A stretch of DNA of 37,019 nt, from the NCBI GenBank assembly GCA_045577495.1, contig JAZNIK010000020.1:1-37019 (forward strand), written 5' to 3'. Below the pieces are notes generated by a model. The model was given only the letters and a program-made list of their open reading frames with translations, did no database searches and was not told the origin of the DNA. This DNA is from UMGS1279 sp045577495 (GTDB lineage Bacteria > Bacillota > Clostridia > Oscillospirales > Acutalibacteraceae). Positions 1 through 8,221 of the stretch are shown piece by piece. Positions within the stretch are counted from its first letter, which is position 1; each line of letters begins with the position of its first letter. The position numbers and the translations under genes are program-made.

Positions 1-188
1 CTTTGGCCCTCCGACTTGCAACACTTACGGGCGGCGAAACAAAAACGGATACTAGTCAGGTACTCGAAAAGTACCGAAAAATTGACACCCTTACATTTGA
101 GATTGCCGATGAATTTATAAGCAAAATCTTCATTGGAAAACTTAAAAAGAGTGGCAATAGAGAAATTAGGATTGAGTGGAAAATTTGA
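1..188 (+). CDS. Site-specific serine recombinase, C-terminal tail (partial, cut by window start)
   Basis: The frame is open from the window edge to a TGA at 186-188, so only the last ~61 residues are visible. They carry a pattern common at the C-terminus of large serine recombinases of Firmicutes: a segment reading LTFEIADEFISKIFIGKL, then a short basic stretch, then a final beta-strand ending RIEWKI. The catalytic resolvase domain would lie upstream, outside the window. The apparent TTG start at 3 is only the first possible start in the fragment and is not the real one. The next gene, 40-70 bases downstream, is an amidase gene that has lost its 5' end, as expected where a recombinase sits at the edge of an inserted element. 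The family call rests on a short tail, so it is moderate. Confidence 0.55.
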   Translation, partial: LALRLATLTGGETKTDTSQVLEKYRKIDTLTFEIADEFISKIFIGKLKKSGNREIRIEWKI

Positions 189-230
189 GCGTTTTCCACA
201 GTCAAAAAAAGACAAATTATACAAGATTAA

Positions 231-818
231 CAAAAAAGTATAGTATTAGCTAACTCAGCCCACGGCGGGTTTGATGGTGGTGCGGTGTTAGGAAGTATTT
301 TAGAAAAGGATATAAACCTTGAAATATCCAACACACTTTGTGATATGCTTAAGGCAACGGGTTTTAATGTAATAGCAACCCGAACTGATGATTCATCCAC
401 CGAGAGTGACCCTACTGCGACAATCTCTGCAAAGAAAAAAAGTGATTTAAACAACCGATTGCAACTTGCAAAGGATAATCCTGATGCAATTTATATAAGC
501 ATACACCTTAACAAATATCCGCTTGAGTCTTGCAAAGGTGCGCAGATATTTTATTCCCCTAACACAAGTGACTCCTCTGCCTTGGCGGAGGAAATAAGGC
601 TAAGTATAAAATCTATTTTGCAACCTGATAATCACAGAACAATAAAACAGGGTACTAAAAGCACATATATTCTTTACTACTCCCCCATCCCCACAGTAAT
701 TGCTGAATGTGGGTTTATGAGTAATCCCACCGAACTTAACAATCTAACAAACAACAAATATCAAAACGAAATGGCCTTTTCTATTTATTGCGGAATATTA
801 AATTATTTTGATAAATAA
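231..818 (+). CDS. cwlD: N-acetylmuramoyl-L-alanine amidase CwlD, 3' part; 5' end missing at an element junction
   Basis: The product is an Amidase_3 zinc hydrolase. CwlD removes peptide side chains from muramic acid so that the spore cortex can acquire muramic-lactam. Motifs visible in order: the first zinc-ligand motif HGGFDGGA (His codon at 261-263), the second ligand in SILEKDIN, ISIHLNKYP, and the catalytic Glu in VIAECGFMSNP near the end. The frame opens only after a stop at 228-230 and has no signal peptide or membrane anchor, and no ATG, GTG or TTG before the zinc-ligand His. The first start codon, GTG at 285, would drop that His. About 195 residues remain against about 235 in the family. 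I read this as a gene split by insertion of the recombinase-bearing element, or a decayed remnant. radA follows after 24 bases, a common clostridial order. Confidence 0.75.
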   Translation, partial: QKSIVLANSAHGGFDGGAVLGSILEKDINLEISNTLCDMLKATGFNVIATRTDDSSTESDPTATISAKKKSDLNNRLQLAKDNPDAIYISIHLNKYPLESCKGAQIFYSPNTSDSSALAEEIRLSIKSILQPDNHRTIKQGTKSTYILYYSPIPTVIAECGFMSNPTELNNLTNNKYQNEMAFSIYCGILNYFDK

Positions 819-842
819 TTTCAAATACAAGGAAGTGAAAAA

Positions 843-2231
843 ATGGCAGCTAAAAATAAAACTGTTTTTTTATGTTCTGCCTGTGGATTTGAACATCCCA
901 AATGGGCAGGAAAATGCAGTAGTTGTGGCTCTTGGAACACATTAGAGGAGTTCACCGTTGCCCCCGAAGCGCCTAAAAATTTTAGTTCTGTTTCACCTTT
1001 GGGTTCACAGCGAGGCGAATTACCCATTGCAACACCCGTTAGCGAGATTAACCTAATTGATGAGCACCGCTATAACACAGGCATTGGTGAGCTTAATCGC
1101 GTTCTTGGCGGTGGTATTGTTAAAGGCTCGGTTGTGCTACTAAGCGGTGACCCCGGTATTGGTAAATCCACCATACTTTTACAGGTTTCGGGCAATATGG
1201 CAAAAAATCTTTCGGTTTTATATGTAACGGGTGAGGAATCGGCAAATCAGCTAAAACTCAGAGCTCGTAGACTTGGAGTAAATAACGATAAACTTTTGAT
1301 TCTTTCCCAAACCGATGTAATGGCGGTGTGTGACACAATATCTTCCACTAAGCCTGATATTGTTATAATAGATTCAATTCAGACAATGAATTTAGAGGCG
1401 GTTAACTCCTCATCGGGTAGTATCACTCAGGTAAGAGAATGCACCTCTATGCTTTTAAGAGTTGCTAAAAATCTTGATATACCAATTATAATTGTCGGAC
1501 ATATAAATAAGGGCGGAGATATTGCCGGCCCCAAGGTTCTGGAGCATATTGTTGATACAGTCTTATATTTTGAGGGTGATAGGGTTAACTCCTACAGAAT
1601 TTTAAGAGCCATTAAAAACCGTTTTGGCTCAACCAACGAAATCGGCGTTTTTGAAATGCTTGAAAACGGTCTTGCCGAGGTTGAAAACCCCTCTGCAATG
1701 CTTTTATCGGGTAGAATAAGCGGTGTTTCGGGTTCATCTGTTTCCTGCGTTATGGAGGGTTCAAGACCAATTTTTGCCGAGGTTCAAGGACTTGTTGCAA
1801 CAACGGGATTTGGCAACCCTAGAAGAATGGCAACCGGCTTTGACTACAACCGAATGAATCTGCTTTTAGCAGTTTTGGAAAAACGCTGCGGTATAATGTT
1901 CTCCAACCTTGATACATATCTTAACATTGTTGGCGGTTTAAGGCTTGATGAAACCGCCGCCGATTTAGCGGTTGTTTTTGCCTTTGTTTCAGGACTTAGA
2001 GATATTGCTGTACCCGAGGATATCGTTGTTTTTGGTGAGGTTGGCTTATCGGGCGAAATACGAAGCGTACCCAGAGCAGTTTTAAGAGTCTTAGAGGCAG
2101 AGCGTTTAGGCTTTAAGCGTTGTGTTTTGCCAAAATCCTGCTACAAGCAGTTAATGGGCGCCAAAATCCCCGATAACATCGAACTGATTTATGTTGAAAC
2201 AGTAAAACAAGCCATTGAACTTATAGTATAA
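843..2231 (+). CDS. radA: DNA repair protein RadA (Sms)
   Basis: RadA is a RecA-like ATPase with a Lon-like C-terminal domain that promotes branch migration and processing of recombination intermediates. The 462-residue product has the N-terminal zinc finger (C11, C14, C25, C28), a Walker A motif GDPGIGKST at 102-110, the family-specific KNRFG motif at 258-262, and a C-terminal Lon-protease-like domain with conserved GEVGLSGEIR. Length is normal. The ATG at 843 is preceded by AAGGAAGTG. It lies 24 bases after the cwlD remnant and probably shares its transcript. If cwlD is split by an element, transcription may instead come from inside that element. A hairpin terminator follows directly. Confidence 0.97.
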   Translation: MAAKNKTVFLCSACGFEHPKWAGKCSSCGSWNTLEEFTVAPEAPKNFSSVSPLGSQRGELPIATPVSEINLIDEHRYNTGIGELNRVLGGGIVKGSVVLLSGDPGIGKSTILLQVSGNMAKNLSVLYVTGEESANQLKLRARRLGVNNDKLLILSQTDVMAVCDTISSTKPDIVIIDSIQTMNLEAVNSSSGSITQVRECTSMLLRVAKNLDIPIIIVGHINKGGDIAGPKVLEHIVDTVLYFEGDRVNSYRILRAIKNRFGSTNEIGVFEMLENGLAEVENPSAMLLSGRISGVSGSSVSCVMEGSRPIFAEVQGLVATTGFGNPRRMATGFDYNRMNLLLAVLEKRCGIMFSNLDTYLNIVGGLRLDETAADLAVVFAFVSGLRDIAVPEDIVVFGEVGLSGEIRSVPRAVLRVLEAERLGFKRCVLPKSCYKQLMGAKIPDNIELIYVETVKQAIELIV

Positions 2232-2270
2232 AAAAGGACTGAGAAGTCACCAAACTTCTCAGTCCTTTTT
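2231..2270. terminator. Bidirectional terminator between radA and the convergent isomerase gene
   Basis: A 17-bp stem, AAAAAGGACTGAGAAGT (2231-2247) with ACTTCTCAGTCCTTTTT (2254-2270), has a 6-base loop and T-runs on both strands, so it can serve both convergent genes. Confidence 0.9.
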
Positions 2271-2285
2271 TGCGCTATTTAGAGG

Positions 2286-3251
2286 TTATGCCCACCACAT
2301 CTCGCCTTGTTCTTCAAAGGTCATAACATCAAGCAAAAATGTAATTGCTTTTTCAAGTCCCTCATTGATTGACATAAGCATATCCTCGTGCTCGATGCTT
2401 AAAACTCCATCATAGCCTACCATTTTAAGCATACTTACAAATGCTTTCCACTCCTTAGCGGACATACCGTAACCAACTGTACGGAAGGTCCAAGGACGAT
2501 TAAGTATATCACTATAATGACCTGTACTTAACACACCTGATTTTTTAATGTTTGTTACATCCAGATATGTATCCTTAGCGTGAACGTGATGAATCGCCTT
2601 ACCCAAAACACGAACAGTTTCTGCTGCATCCATACCCTGCCAAAGAAGATGGCTTGGGTCAAGGTTTGCGCCAATTGTATCACCAACAGCCTCACGCAAA
2701 CGAAGAAGCGAGGTTGTGTTGTAAACACAAAAACCAGGATGCATCTCTAATGCTATCTTGGTAACACCATGAGCATTAGCAAACTCTACTGCTTTTTTCC
2801 AATATGGAATAAGAACCTCGTTCCACTGATAATCCAAAATCTTGGCAAAATCATCAGGCCAAGAGCATGTTACCCAGTTTGGAGTTTTATCCTCCTTACT
2901 TCCGCCGGGGCAACCCGAGAAGGTAACTATTGTATCGACACCGAGCTTTTCTGCCATAAGGACTGTTTTTTCAAAATCGCTATGTGCTTTTGCGGCAACC
3001 TCAGCATCAGGATGCACTGCATTACCATGGCAAGAAAGTGCGGCAACCTCCATATCGTATTTTTTAAAAAGTGCCTTAAGCTTAGCAAGTTTTTTATCGT
3101 TTTCTAAATAATCATCAGGATTTAAATGGGTATTTCCTGGAAAACCGCCACATCCAATTTCCAAAGCGGTTACCTTGCGTTCATGAAGCCATTTTACTGC
3201 ATCCTCTAAAGAGCGGTCATAAAGCGGAACGGTTAAAACACCGAGTTTCAT
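2286..3251 (-). CDS. Sugar phosphate isomerase/epimerase, xylose isomerase-like TIM barrel
   Basis: The 321-residue product belongs to the AP_endonuc_2 / xylose isomerase-like TIM-barrel family, which interconverts sugars or inositols using a divalent metal. Metal-ligand-like positions are visible at strand ends: Glu in ALEMHPGF, Asp in GANLDPSHL, His in HHVHAKD and Glu in LSIEHED. The start ATG is preceded by an AGGAGG site 8 bases upstream. It is a single-gene leftward unit with a candidate promoter at 3306-3334 and ends at a terminator shared with radA. The substrate cannot be told. Relatives are often annotated as inosose dehydratase or tagatose epimerase-like proteins. Confidence 0.85.
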   Translation of the reverse strand: MKLGVLTVPLYDRSLEDAVKWLHERKVTALEIGCGGFPGNTHLNPDDYLENDKKLAKLKALFKKYDMEVAALSCHGNAVHPDAEVAAKAHSDFEKTVLMAEKLGVDTIVTFSGCPGGSKEDKTPNWVTCSWPDDFAKILDYQWNEVLIPYWKKAVEFANAHGVTKIALEMHPGFCVYNTTSLLRLREAVGDTIGANLDPSHLLWQGMDAAETVRVLGKAIHHVHAKDTYLDVTNIKKSGVLSTGHYSDILNRPWTFRTVGYGMSAKEWKAFVSMLKMVGYDGVLSIEHEDMLMSINEGLEKAITFLLDVMTFEEQGEMWWA

Positions 3252-3305
3252 TTGATTTTCCTCCTAATAAGTAAGCTTTTAAAGAAAATACCTTTTGTTA
3301 ATTAC

Positions 3306-3334
3306 AGTATAATTTTTATAAAGCAAAATTTCCA
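3306..3334 (-). promoter_or_regulatory. Candidate sigma-A promoter for the isomerase gene
   Basis: On the minus strand, -35 TGGAAA (3329-3334), a 17-base spacer and -10 TATACT (3306-3311), about 50 bases before the start codon. Confidence 0.5.
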
Positions 3335-3393
3335 TTCTATTATTGCAATTTTTAAGCCAAATATTGCTATATTACATCTAAAATGTTATCATT

Positions 3394-3897
3394 TTAAAAC
3401 TTCCTTATCTCAAGCGAGGCGTCGTCCTCGCCTTTTATTATTTGCTTAATAACAACATAGTAACTATAATCATCGTTAACCTTAACAACTATCCTCTCTC
3501 CCACCTTTTTGCCCATAAGGGCACTACCTAAAGGGGATTCCTTGCTTATAATATTATTAAATGGGTCGCGCCTAAGGGTTGTTGCTATTCGCACCGTTTC
3601 ATCCGATTCATCCTCTTCAACAAAAAAGGTTACTGTGTCAAATAAGCCAATCATATCATCACTGCTATTATCCTCAATTATAACAGCAGTTTTAATCATA
3701 TTGCGTAAAAATCTTATTCGACTCTCATTCTTACCGCGCTCTCGCTTTGCGGCGTGATACTCGGCATTCTCAGAAAGGTCACCATAGCTACGGGTTAATT
3801 TAACCTCTTCTAAAATTTTGGGGCGAACAACCGAAATGCGATATTCAAGTTCCTCTTTCATTTTTTTAATATCTATTTCGGTTAACTCATCAAACAT
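3394..3897 (-). CDS. greA: Transcription elongation factor GreA/GreB family
   Basis: Gre factors enter the RNA polymerase secondary channel and stimulate cleavage of backtracked transcripts. The 167-residue product has the N-terminal coiled coil with the signature GDLSENAEYHAAK, placing the tip acidic residues at D40 and E43, and a C-terminal FKBP-like domain containing SPLGSALMGKKVGE. Length is normal. The start ATG has AAAGGGG upstream. It follows uvrB by 20 bases on the same strand, so the two form an operon linking nucleotide excision repair to handling of stalled polymerase. Confidence 0.92.
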   Translation of the reverse strand: MFDELTEIDIKKMKEELEYRISVVRPKILEEVKLTRSYGDLSENAEYHAAKRERGKNESRIRFLRNMIKTAVIIEDNSSDDMIGLFDTVTFFVEEDESDETVRIATTLRRDPFNNIISKESPLGSALMGKKVGERIVVKVNDDYSYYVVIKQIIKGEDDASLEIRKF

Positions 3898-3917
3898 ACA
3901 TATCGCCCCTTTTTAGT

Positions 3918-5873
3918 TTATTTCTTAAGTTCCTCAATCTTATCCCTAAGCTGTGCGGCATACTCAAATTCAAGCATTTTTGCCGCTTGTTTCATCTCGG
4001 CGGTAAGTCGCTTAATCATTTGCTCTTTTTCGGGTCTGCTAAGGCGTTTTCCGTCTACCACCTTAGATTTCCGAGAACCACCCATTTCGATAATATCTCT
4101 AATATCCTTTTGTATTGTTCTTGGCACAATACCGTGCTTTTCATTATACGCCATTTGAATGGCGCGACGACGCTCGGTTTCAGTTATGGCGTGCTCCATT
4201 GAGGGTGTAATGCTATCAGCATACATTATAACAACGCCCTCGGCATTTCTTGCCGCTCGACCGATGGTTTGAATAAGTGAGGTTTCGCTACGCAAAAAGC
4301 CCTCTTTATCGGCATCGAGTATAGCCACCAAAGAAACCTCAGGCAAATCAAGACCCTCGCGAAGCAGGTTTATACCAACCAAAACATCAAATGTACCAAG
4401 ACGTAAATCGCGAATAATTTCCATTCTTTCCATTGTATCAACATCGTGATGCATATAGCGAACCTTAATGTCAATCTGCTCTAGATAATCGGTTAAATCC
4501 TCTGCCATTTTTTTTGTGAGAGTGGTAACCAAAACACGCTCATTTTTCTCGGTTCTAGCATTTATTTCGCTAATCAAATCATCAATCTGACTTTCGGTAG
4601 GCTTAACAGCAACCATTGGGTCAACAAGCCCTGTTGGGCGAATAACCTGCTCAACAATGGCTGCAGAATGTGTCTTTTCAAACTCCCCCGGAGTTGCCGA
4701 AACATAAATTGCTTGGTTTATCTTGCTGTAAAACTCATTGAAATTAAGTGGGCGGTTATCAAAGGCAGAGGGCAGACGAAAACCATAATCAACCAAATTT
4801 TCTTTACGTGCCCTATCTCCCCCATACATACCGCGTATCTGAGGTAGCATAACGTGTGACTCATCTACAATAAGCAAAAAATCCTTAGGAAAATAATCCA
4901 AAAGGGTAAATGGCACACTGCCCTCGGGTCTGCCCGAAAGCACACGAGAATAGTTTTCAACGCCTTTACAGGTGCCGATTTCCGACAACATTTCAATATC
5001 GTATTCAGTACGTTGACGTATACGCTGAGCCTCGATAAGTTTGCCCGAACTAGTAAAAAAGTCAACCCTTTCTTCCATCTCTGCCCGTATCTGCTCTAGC
5101 GCAACTTCCATCTTATCGGGCGCTACAATATAATGGGTTGCGGGATAAATCGGCGCGTGCACCAAATTCCCCTTAACCTCACCCGTTAAAACATTTATTT
5201 GGGTTAATCGGTCAATCTCATCGCCAAAAAACTCAACTCTGATTGCAAGGTCATTTGAATATGCGGGATAAATTTCAACCGTATCACCACGCACACGAAA
5301 TTTGTTGCGAATAAAGTTTAAATCGTTGCGTTCATACTGCAAATCAACAAGTCGGCTAATAAGCTCGTCGCGGCTTTTTTCCATACCAACCCTAAGTGAA
5401 ATTATCATATTACGGTAATCAATAGGGTTGCCAAGTGAATATATGCCCGACACACTCGCAACGATTATAACATCCTTTCTCTCAGAAAGAGAACAGGTTG
5501 CCGAATGGCGAAGTTTGTCAATCTCATCATTGATTGCAGAATCTTTCTCAATATAGGTATCAGTCCCTGGGATGTACGCCTCAGGCTGATAATAATCGTA
5601 GTAGGAAACAAAATATTCCACCGCGTTTTCGGGGAAGAATTCTCTGAACTCTGAACACAGTTGTGCGGCAAGGGTTTTATTGTGAGCGAGAACCAGTGTA
5701 GGACGATTGACTTTTTCGATAATATTCGCCATGGTAAAGGTTTTACCACTACCCGTAACACCAAGAAGCGTTTGCTCTTTAACTCCGTTTTGAATACCCT
5801 TTACCAAAGCATCAATCGCTTGCGGTTGGTCGCCTGTGGGTTTATAAGGCGAAACCAATTTAAAGTTATTCAT
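3918..5873 (-). CDS. uvrB: Excinuclease ABC subunit UvrB
   Basis: UvrB is the helicase-like damage-verification subunit of the UvrABC nucleotide excision repair complex. The 651-residue product is full length. It shows Walker A GVTGSGKT at 38-45, the tyrosine-rich beta-hairpin YYDYYQPEAYIPGTDTYIE that clamps DNA, a DESHV helicase box, SATPGEFE, the QTIGRAARNAEG motif VI, and a C-terminal UVR domain over the last ~35 residues for UvrC contact. The ATG is preceded by GAAAGGAGC. uvrA and uvrC are not in this window. greA follows in the same operon. Confidence 0.98.
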   Translation of the reverse strand: MNNFKLVSPYKPTGDQPQAIDALVKGIQNGVKEQTLLGVTGSGKTFTMANIIEKVNRPTLVLAHNKTLAAQLCSEFREFFPENAVEYFVSYYDYYQPEAYIPGTDTYIEKDSAINDEIDKLRHSATCSLSERKDVIIVASVSGIYSLGNPIDYRNMIISLRVGMEKSRDELISRLVDLQYERNDLNFIRNKFRVRGDTVEIYPAYSNDLAIRVEFFGDEIDRLTQINVLTGEVKGNLVHAPIYPATHYIVAPDKMEVALEQIRAEMEERVDFFTSSGKLIEAQRIRQRTEYDIEMLSEIGTCKGVENYSRVLSGRPEGSVPFTLLDYFPKDFLLIVDESHVMLPQIRGMYGGDRARKENLVDYGFRLPSAFDNRPLNFNEFYSKINQAIYVSATPGEFEKTHSAAIVEQVIRPTGLVDPMVAVKPTESQIDDLISEINARTEKNERVLVTTLTKKMAEDLTDYLEQIDIKVRYMHHDVDTMERMEIIRDLRLGTFDVLVGINLLREGLDLPEVSLVAILDADKEGFLRSETSLIQTIGRAARNAEGVVIMYADSITPSMEHAITETERRRAIQMAYNEKHGIVPRTIQKDIRDIIEMGGSRKSKVVDGKRLSRPEKEQMIKRLTAEMKQAAKMLEFEYAAQLRDKIEELKK

Positions 5874-5899
5874 TCGTTCTCGCTCCTTTCTTTTTTGTT

Positions 5900-5928
5900 A
5901 GTATACCACAAAACAACACATAAGTAAA
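5900..5928 (-). promoter_or_regulatory. Candidate promoter for uvrB-greA
   Basis: Minus strand: -35 TTTACT (5923-5928), 17-base spacer, -10 TATACT (5900-5905), about 30 bases before the uvrB start. No LexA-type operator was recognised by eye. Confidence 0.55.
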
Positions 5929-5934
5929 CAAAAA

Positions 5935-5965
5935 GGGAGGCACTTATTTTTAAAAAGTGTCTCCC
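5935..5965 (-). terminator. Terminator after the DUF4434 gene
   Basis: A stem of GGGAGGCACTT against AAGTGTCTCCC with A/T-rich extension in the loop. On the minus strand it is followed by a T-run (complement of the AAAA at 5931-5934). It separates the sugar module from the uvrB promoter. Confidence 0.75.
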
Positions 5966-5975
5966 ACAAATTATT

Positions 5976-6863
5976 TTATTTTTTATAAAAATCACAATAC
6001 AACTTATTCAAATTTCTTGCAGAGGGATATATTGATTGCGGACTTAAAAAATGTGAAAATTCAAAAGTAATTATTTTCTGGGCATATTCCTTGTGAGCCT
6101 CCAGTTTTTGTTTTAACAAATTAAACGGAATTGGATAAAACATATGCCTAACATCACGCTCAAAGGTTTCGGTATTAACCCAATGCTCTACACCAAACTC
6201 ATCACAAAGTTTTTTGGTGGCAACAAAATAATCACGCATATCGCAAAATGGCGCCGAACCATCTTGAAAGGCACAAATATCTATCTGCTTTGCACATTGT
6301 GAAAATATATTATGCCACTCATAATAATGATGCTCCACACTAAAATCGCCATCTGTAACAGGAGTGTTAAAAAAAGGACTTATCATAACCGGCATGTTTT
6401 GGTTTTTCTCTTTGCACAGATAAGATAAACCATTCATTACATCGGTAATATTCAATTCATTTTTGCTGGTTTCTTGCGGGATATACCAACCCGCAAAGGA
6501 GGGTATATCCTTATATCTTGAATAAACCTCATCTATAAAATGCTTATTGAATTCTATCTCCTTTTTCGCGTCGCCGCCGCTCCAATCAATAGTAGAAATA
6601 TAAAGTCCCATATAGACTTTCATATTTCTCTTAGTAGCTTCATTTAAAATAAAACCTGCAAAATCTTCGGCATACTTTGTTTTAAAATACTCAGATGGGT
6701 AAATGGTTTTTCCATAAAAACCGCCTCTGATAAAAATCAAGGTATCAATACCCACTTCTTTCATATTATCCAAATCTTTTTTCCACTCTTCGCGGCTCCA
6801 ATTTGATGACGGAATATCATAAGTTATTTCATCAATAAAGGTTCCTGTAATAGGTCCTATCAT
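5976..6863 (-). CDS. DUF4434 protein, putative TIM-barrel glycoside hydrolase-like
   Basis: The 295-residue product matches the DUF4434 pattern near its N-terminus (PITGTFIDE, then EEWKKDLDNMKEVGIDTLIF). Such proteins are predicted TIM barrels related to glycoside hydrolases; no reaction is established to my knowledge. Two Glu residues at strand-end-like positions, E131 in WYIPQE and E232 in HWVNTE, are spaced like the acid/base and nucleophile of retaining clan-A enzymes (inference). No signal peptide is seen, so it probably acts in the cytoplasm. I place the start at the ATG at 6863, which has AAAGGAG 9 bases upstream. A longer frame back to 6905 would overlap the epimerase gene and swallow this ribosome binding site. 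It is the second gene of a two-gene unit. Confidence 0.75.
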   Translation of the reverse strand: MIGPITGTFIDEITYDIPSSNWSREEWKKDLDNMKEVGIDTLIFIRGGFYGKTIYPSEYFKTKYAEDFAGFILNEATKRNMKVYMGLYISTIDWSGGDAKKEIEFNKHFIDEVYSRYKDIPSFAGWYIPQETSKNELNITDVMNGLSYLCKEKNQNMPVMISPFFNTPVTDGDFSVEHHYYEWHNIFSQCAKQIDICAFQDGSAPFCDMRDYFVATKKLCDEFGVEHWVNTETFERDVRHMFYPIPFNLLKQKLEAHKEYAQKIITFEFSHFLSPQSIYPSARNLNKLYCDFYKK

Positions 6864-6879
6864 ATTCTTCAACTCCTTT

Positions 6880-7998
6880 TTATACAAGTGGTTCGCCTTT
6901 TTCAATTTTTTCTATCAAAATAAGCATACGGGGCAAATGAAATGGACCTTTGAAAATATTACCTTTGAGTCGGTTAGCCACAGTTTTATCATAGTGGAGA
7001 TAACCATACCATTCGCCGTTTTTATCATCAGCAAAATTAGAAAACGCAAAATCTTTTATCTGCATATAATTATCAAGATATTTTTGTTCGCCAAAAATCT
7101 TATATGCCATTAAATTAGCTATCATAGCCTCACACTGTGGCCACCAGAGATACATATCCCATTCCAATGCTTTTGCCGGCTTACCCAAACAATCACAAAA
7201 CGCTATGATACCGCCGCTTTTTAAACCATATTCCATTGAATAATCAATGATTTTTTTGCCGATTTCAAGGAGTTTAGAGTCGTTTTGGTACTGACCTTCT
7301 GCCATTAAAAACCACGCCGCCTCTAAACAGTGGCCAGGGTTAACTATTCTTCCTGTTGCGGTGTTAATAAAGCTTCCGTCTAGACCAACATTTTCGAGCA
7401 GACCATATTCGGTAATATGAAGTAAAATTTCCGAAGTCATTTCCTTAGCGATTGCATCGTATTTTTCTTTATTTATTTTTCTTAAAACCTGTGCAGTAGC
7501 AAGCAATATCATTGCAGGTGATAAGGAATGATAGGGTGCTGTTTTGGGGTTGAATTTTGCTATGGTTAATTCAGGATTTTTATAAATCCCGTATGCCACG
7601 TCAAAATATTTTTCTGCCATATTTTTAGCATTGCTTTCACCCGTAGCAAGCCAATATTCACAGCACCCTATTGCCGCAAAGGTTTCGCTAAAATAATAGC
7701 GACGTTTTTGTATATACTCGCCCTCAGAAGTAACCGTGAATGCCATTCTTCCGTTTTGGTCTGTGCACTTTGGCAAAAAGTTATAAATTGCCTTTGCAGC
7801 TTTTATATATTCGGGATTTTTTTCTACCTCATTATAAGCCAAGGAAAATATGTAAAGTGCTCTTCCCTGAAACCAAACGCTTTTTTCATAATCGTAAATA
7901 CTGCCATCTTCATCCAAACAAGTAAAAATGCCTCCATTTTTATAATCTATAGAATTTTCAAGCCAAAAAGGTAAAATGTTTTCTGTTAAATAACTCAT
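6880..7998 (-). CDS. N-acylglucosamine 2-epimerase (AGE) family protein
   Basis: The family epimerises C2 of N-acetylglucosamine or of free sugars such as cellobiose or mannose in an (alpha/alpha)6 barrel. The 372-residue product shows the two conserved catalytic-type histidines in their usual contexts, H223 in NPGHCLEAAW and H354 in GPFHLPRML, plus WWPQCEAM. Length fits the family (about 390). The start is the ATG at 7998 with AAAGGAG 9 bases upstream; a TTG at 8028 extends the frame through the ribosome binding site and is rejected. The DUF4434 gene follows after 16 bases. The divergent AraC regulator across a 220-base gap is the obvious candidate controller. Substrate unknown; sialic-acid genes (nanA, nanE, nanK) are not seen. 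Confidence 0.85.
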   Translation of the reverse strand: MSYLTENILPFWLENSIDYKNGGIFTCLDEDGSIYDYEKSVWFQGRALYIFSLAYNEVEKNPEYIKAAKAIYNFLPKCTDQNGRMAFTVTSEGEYIQKRRYYFSETFAAIGCCEYWLATGESNAKNMAEKYFDVAYGIYKNPELTIAKFNPKTAPYHSLSPAMILLATAQVLRKINKEKYDAIAKEMTSEILLHITEYGLLENVGLDGSFINTATGRIVNPGHCLEAAWFLMAEGQYQNDSKLLEIGKKIIDYSMEYGLKSGGIIAFCDCLGKPAKALEWDMYLWWPQCEAMIANLMAYKIFGEQKYLDNYMQIKDFAFSNFADDKNGEWYGYLHYDKTVANRLKGNIFKGPFHLPRMLILIEKIEKGEPLV

Positions 7999-8028
7999 TT
8001 TTCCAAACTCCTTTTTTAAAATATACAA

Positions 8029-8218
8029 GCATCTTTTGCAAACTCGTTATTTACAATTATAATCTACTCAAGTTTTTCGAACTACACATTTTTTGCGAAA
8101 ATACTTGCAAAATTTTAGATTAAAAAACATTTTGTGATTATATCTCGAAAAATCAGTTGTGTTTTTTTATGTTCAATGTTATACTTAATTAAAAATATCA
8201 CTATTTTAAGAAGGTGGA
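8029..8218. promoter_or_regulatory. Divergent promoter region between the epimerase operon and the AraC regulator
   Basis: Rightward promoter for the regulator: -35 TTGTGT (8157-8162), 17-base spacer, -10 TATACT (8180-8185). Leftward: a perfect TATAAT on the minus strand at 8056-8061 with a poor -35, as expected of an activator-dependent promoter. Inverted octamers TTTTTCGA (8073-8080) and TCGAAAAA (8145-8152) lie just outside each promoter. A 12-base-period direct repeat, TTGCGAAAAT (8093-8102) and TTGCAAAATT (8105-8114), lies between them. These are candidate AraC-family operator half-sites; binding is inferred. Confidence 0.5.
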
Positions 8219-8221
8219 TTG

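Noticed and set aside
227..454. Minus-strand open frame over the cwlD junction
   Set aside because: It overlaps conserved amidase motifs on the other strand and resembles nothing known.
6864..6905. Longer N-terminus of the DUF4434 protein
   Set aside because: It would overlap the epimerase gene and run through a good ribosome binding site that fits the ATG at 6863.
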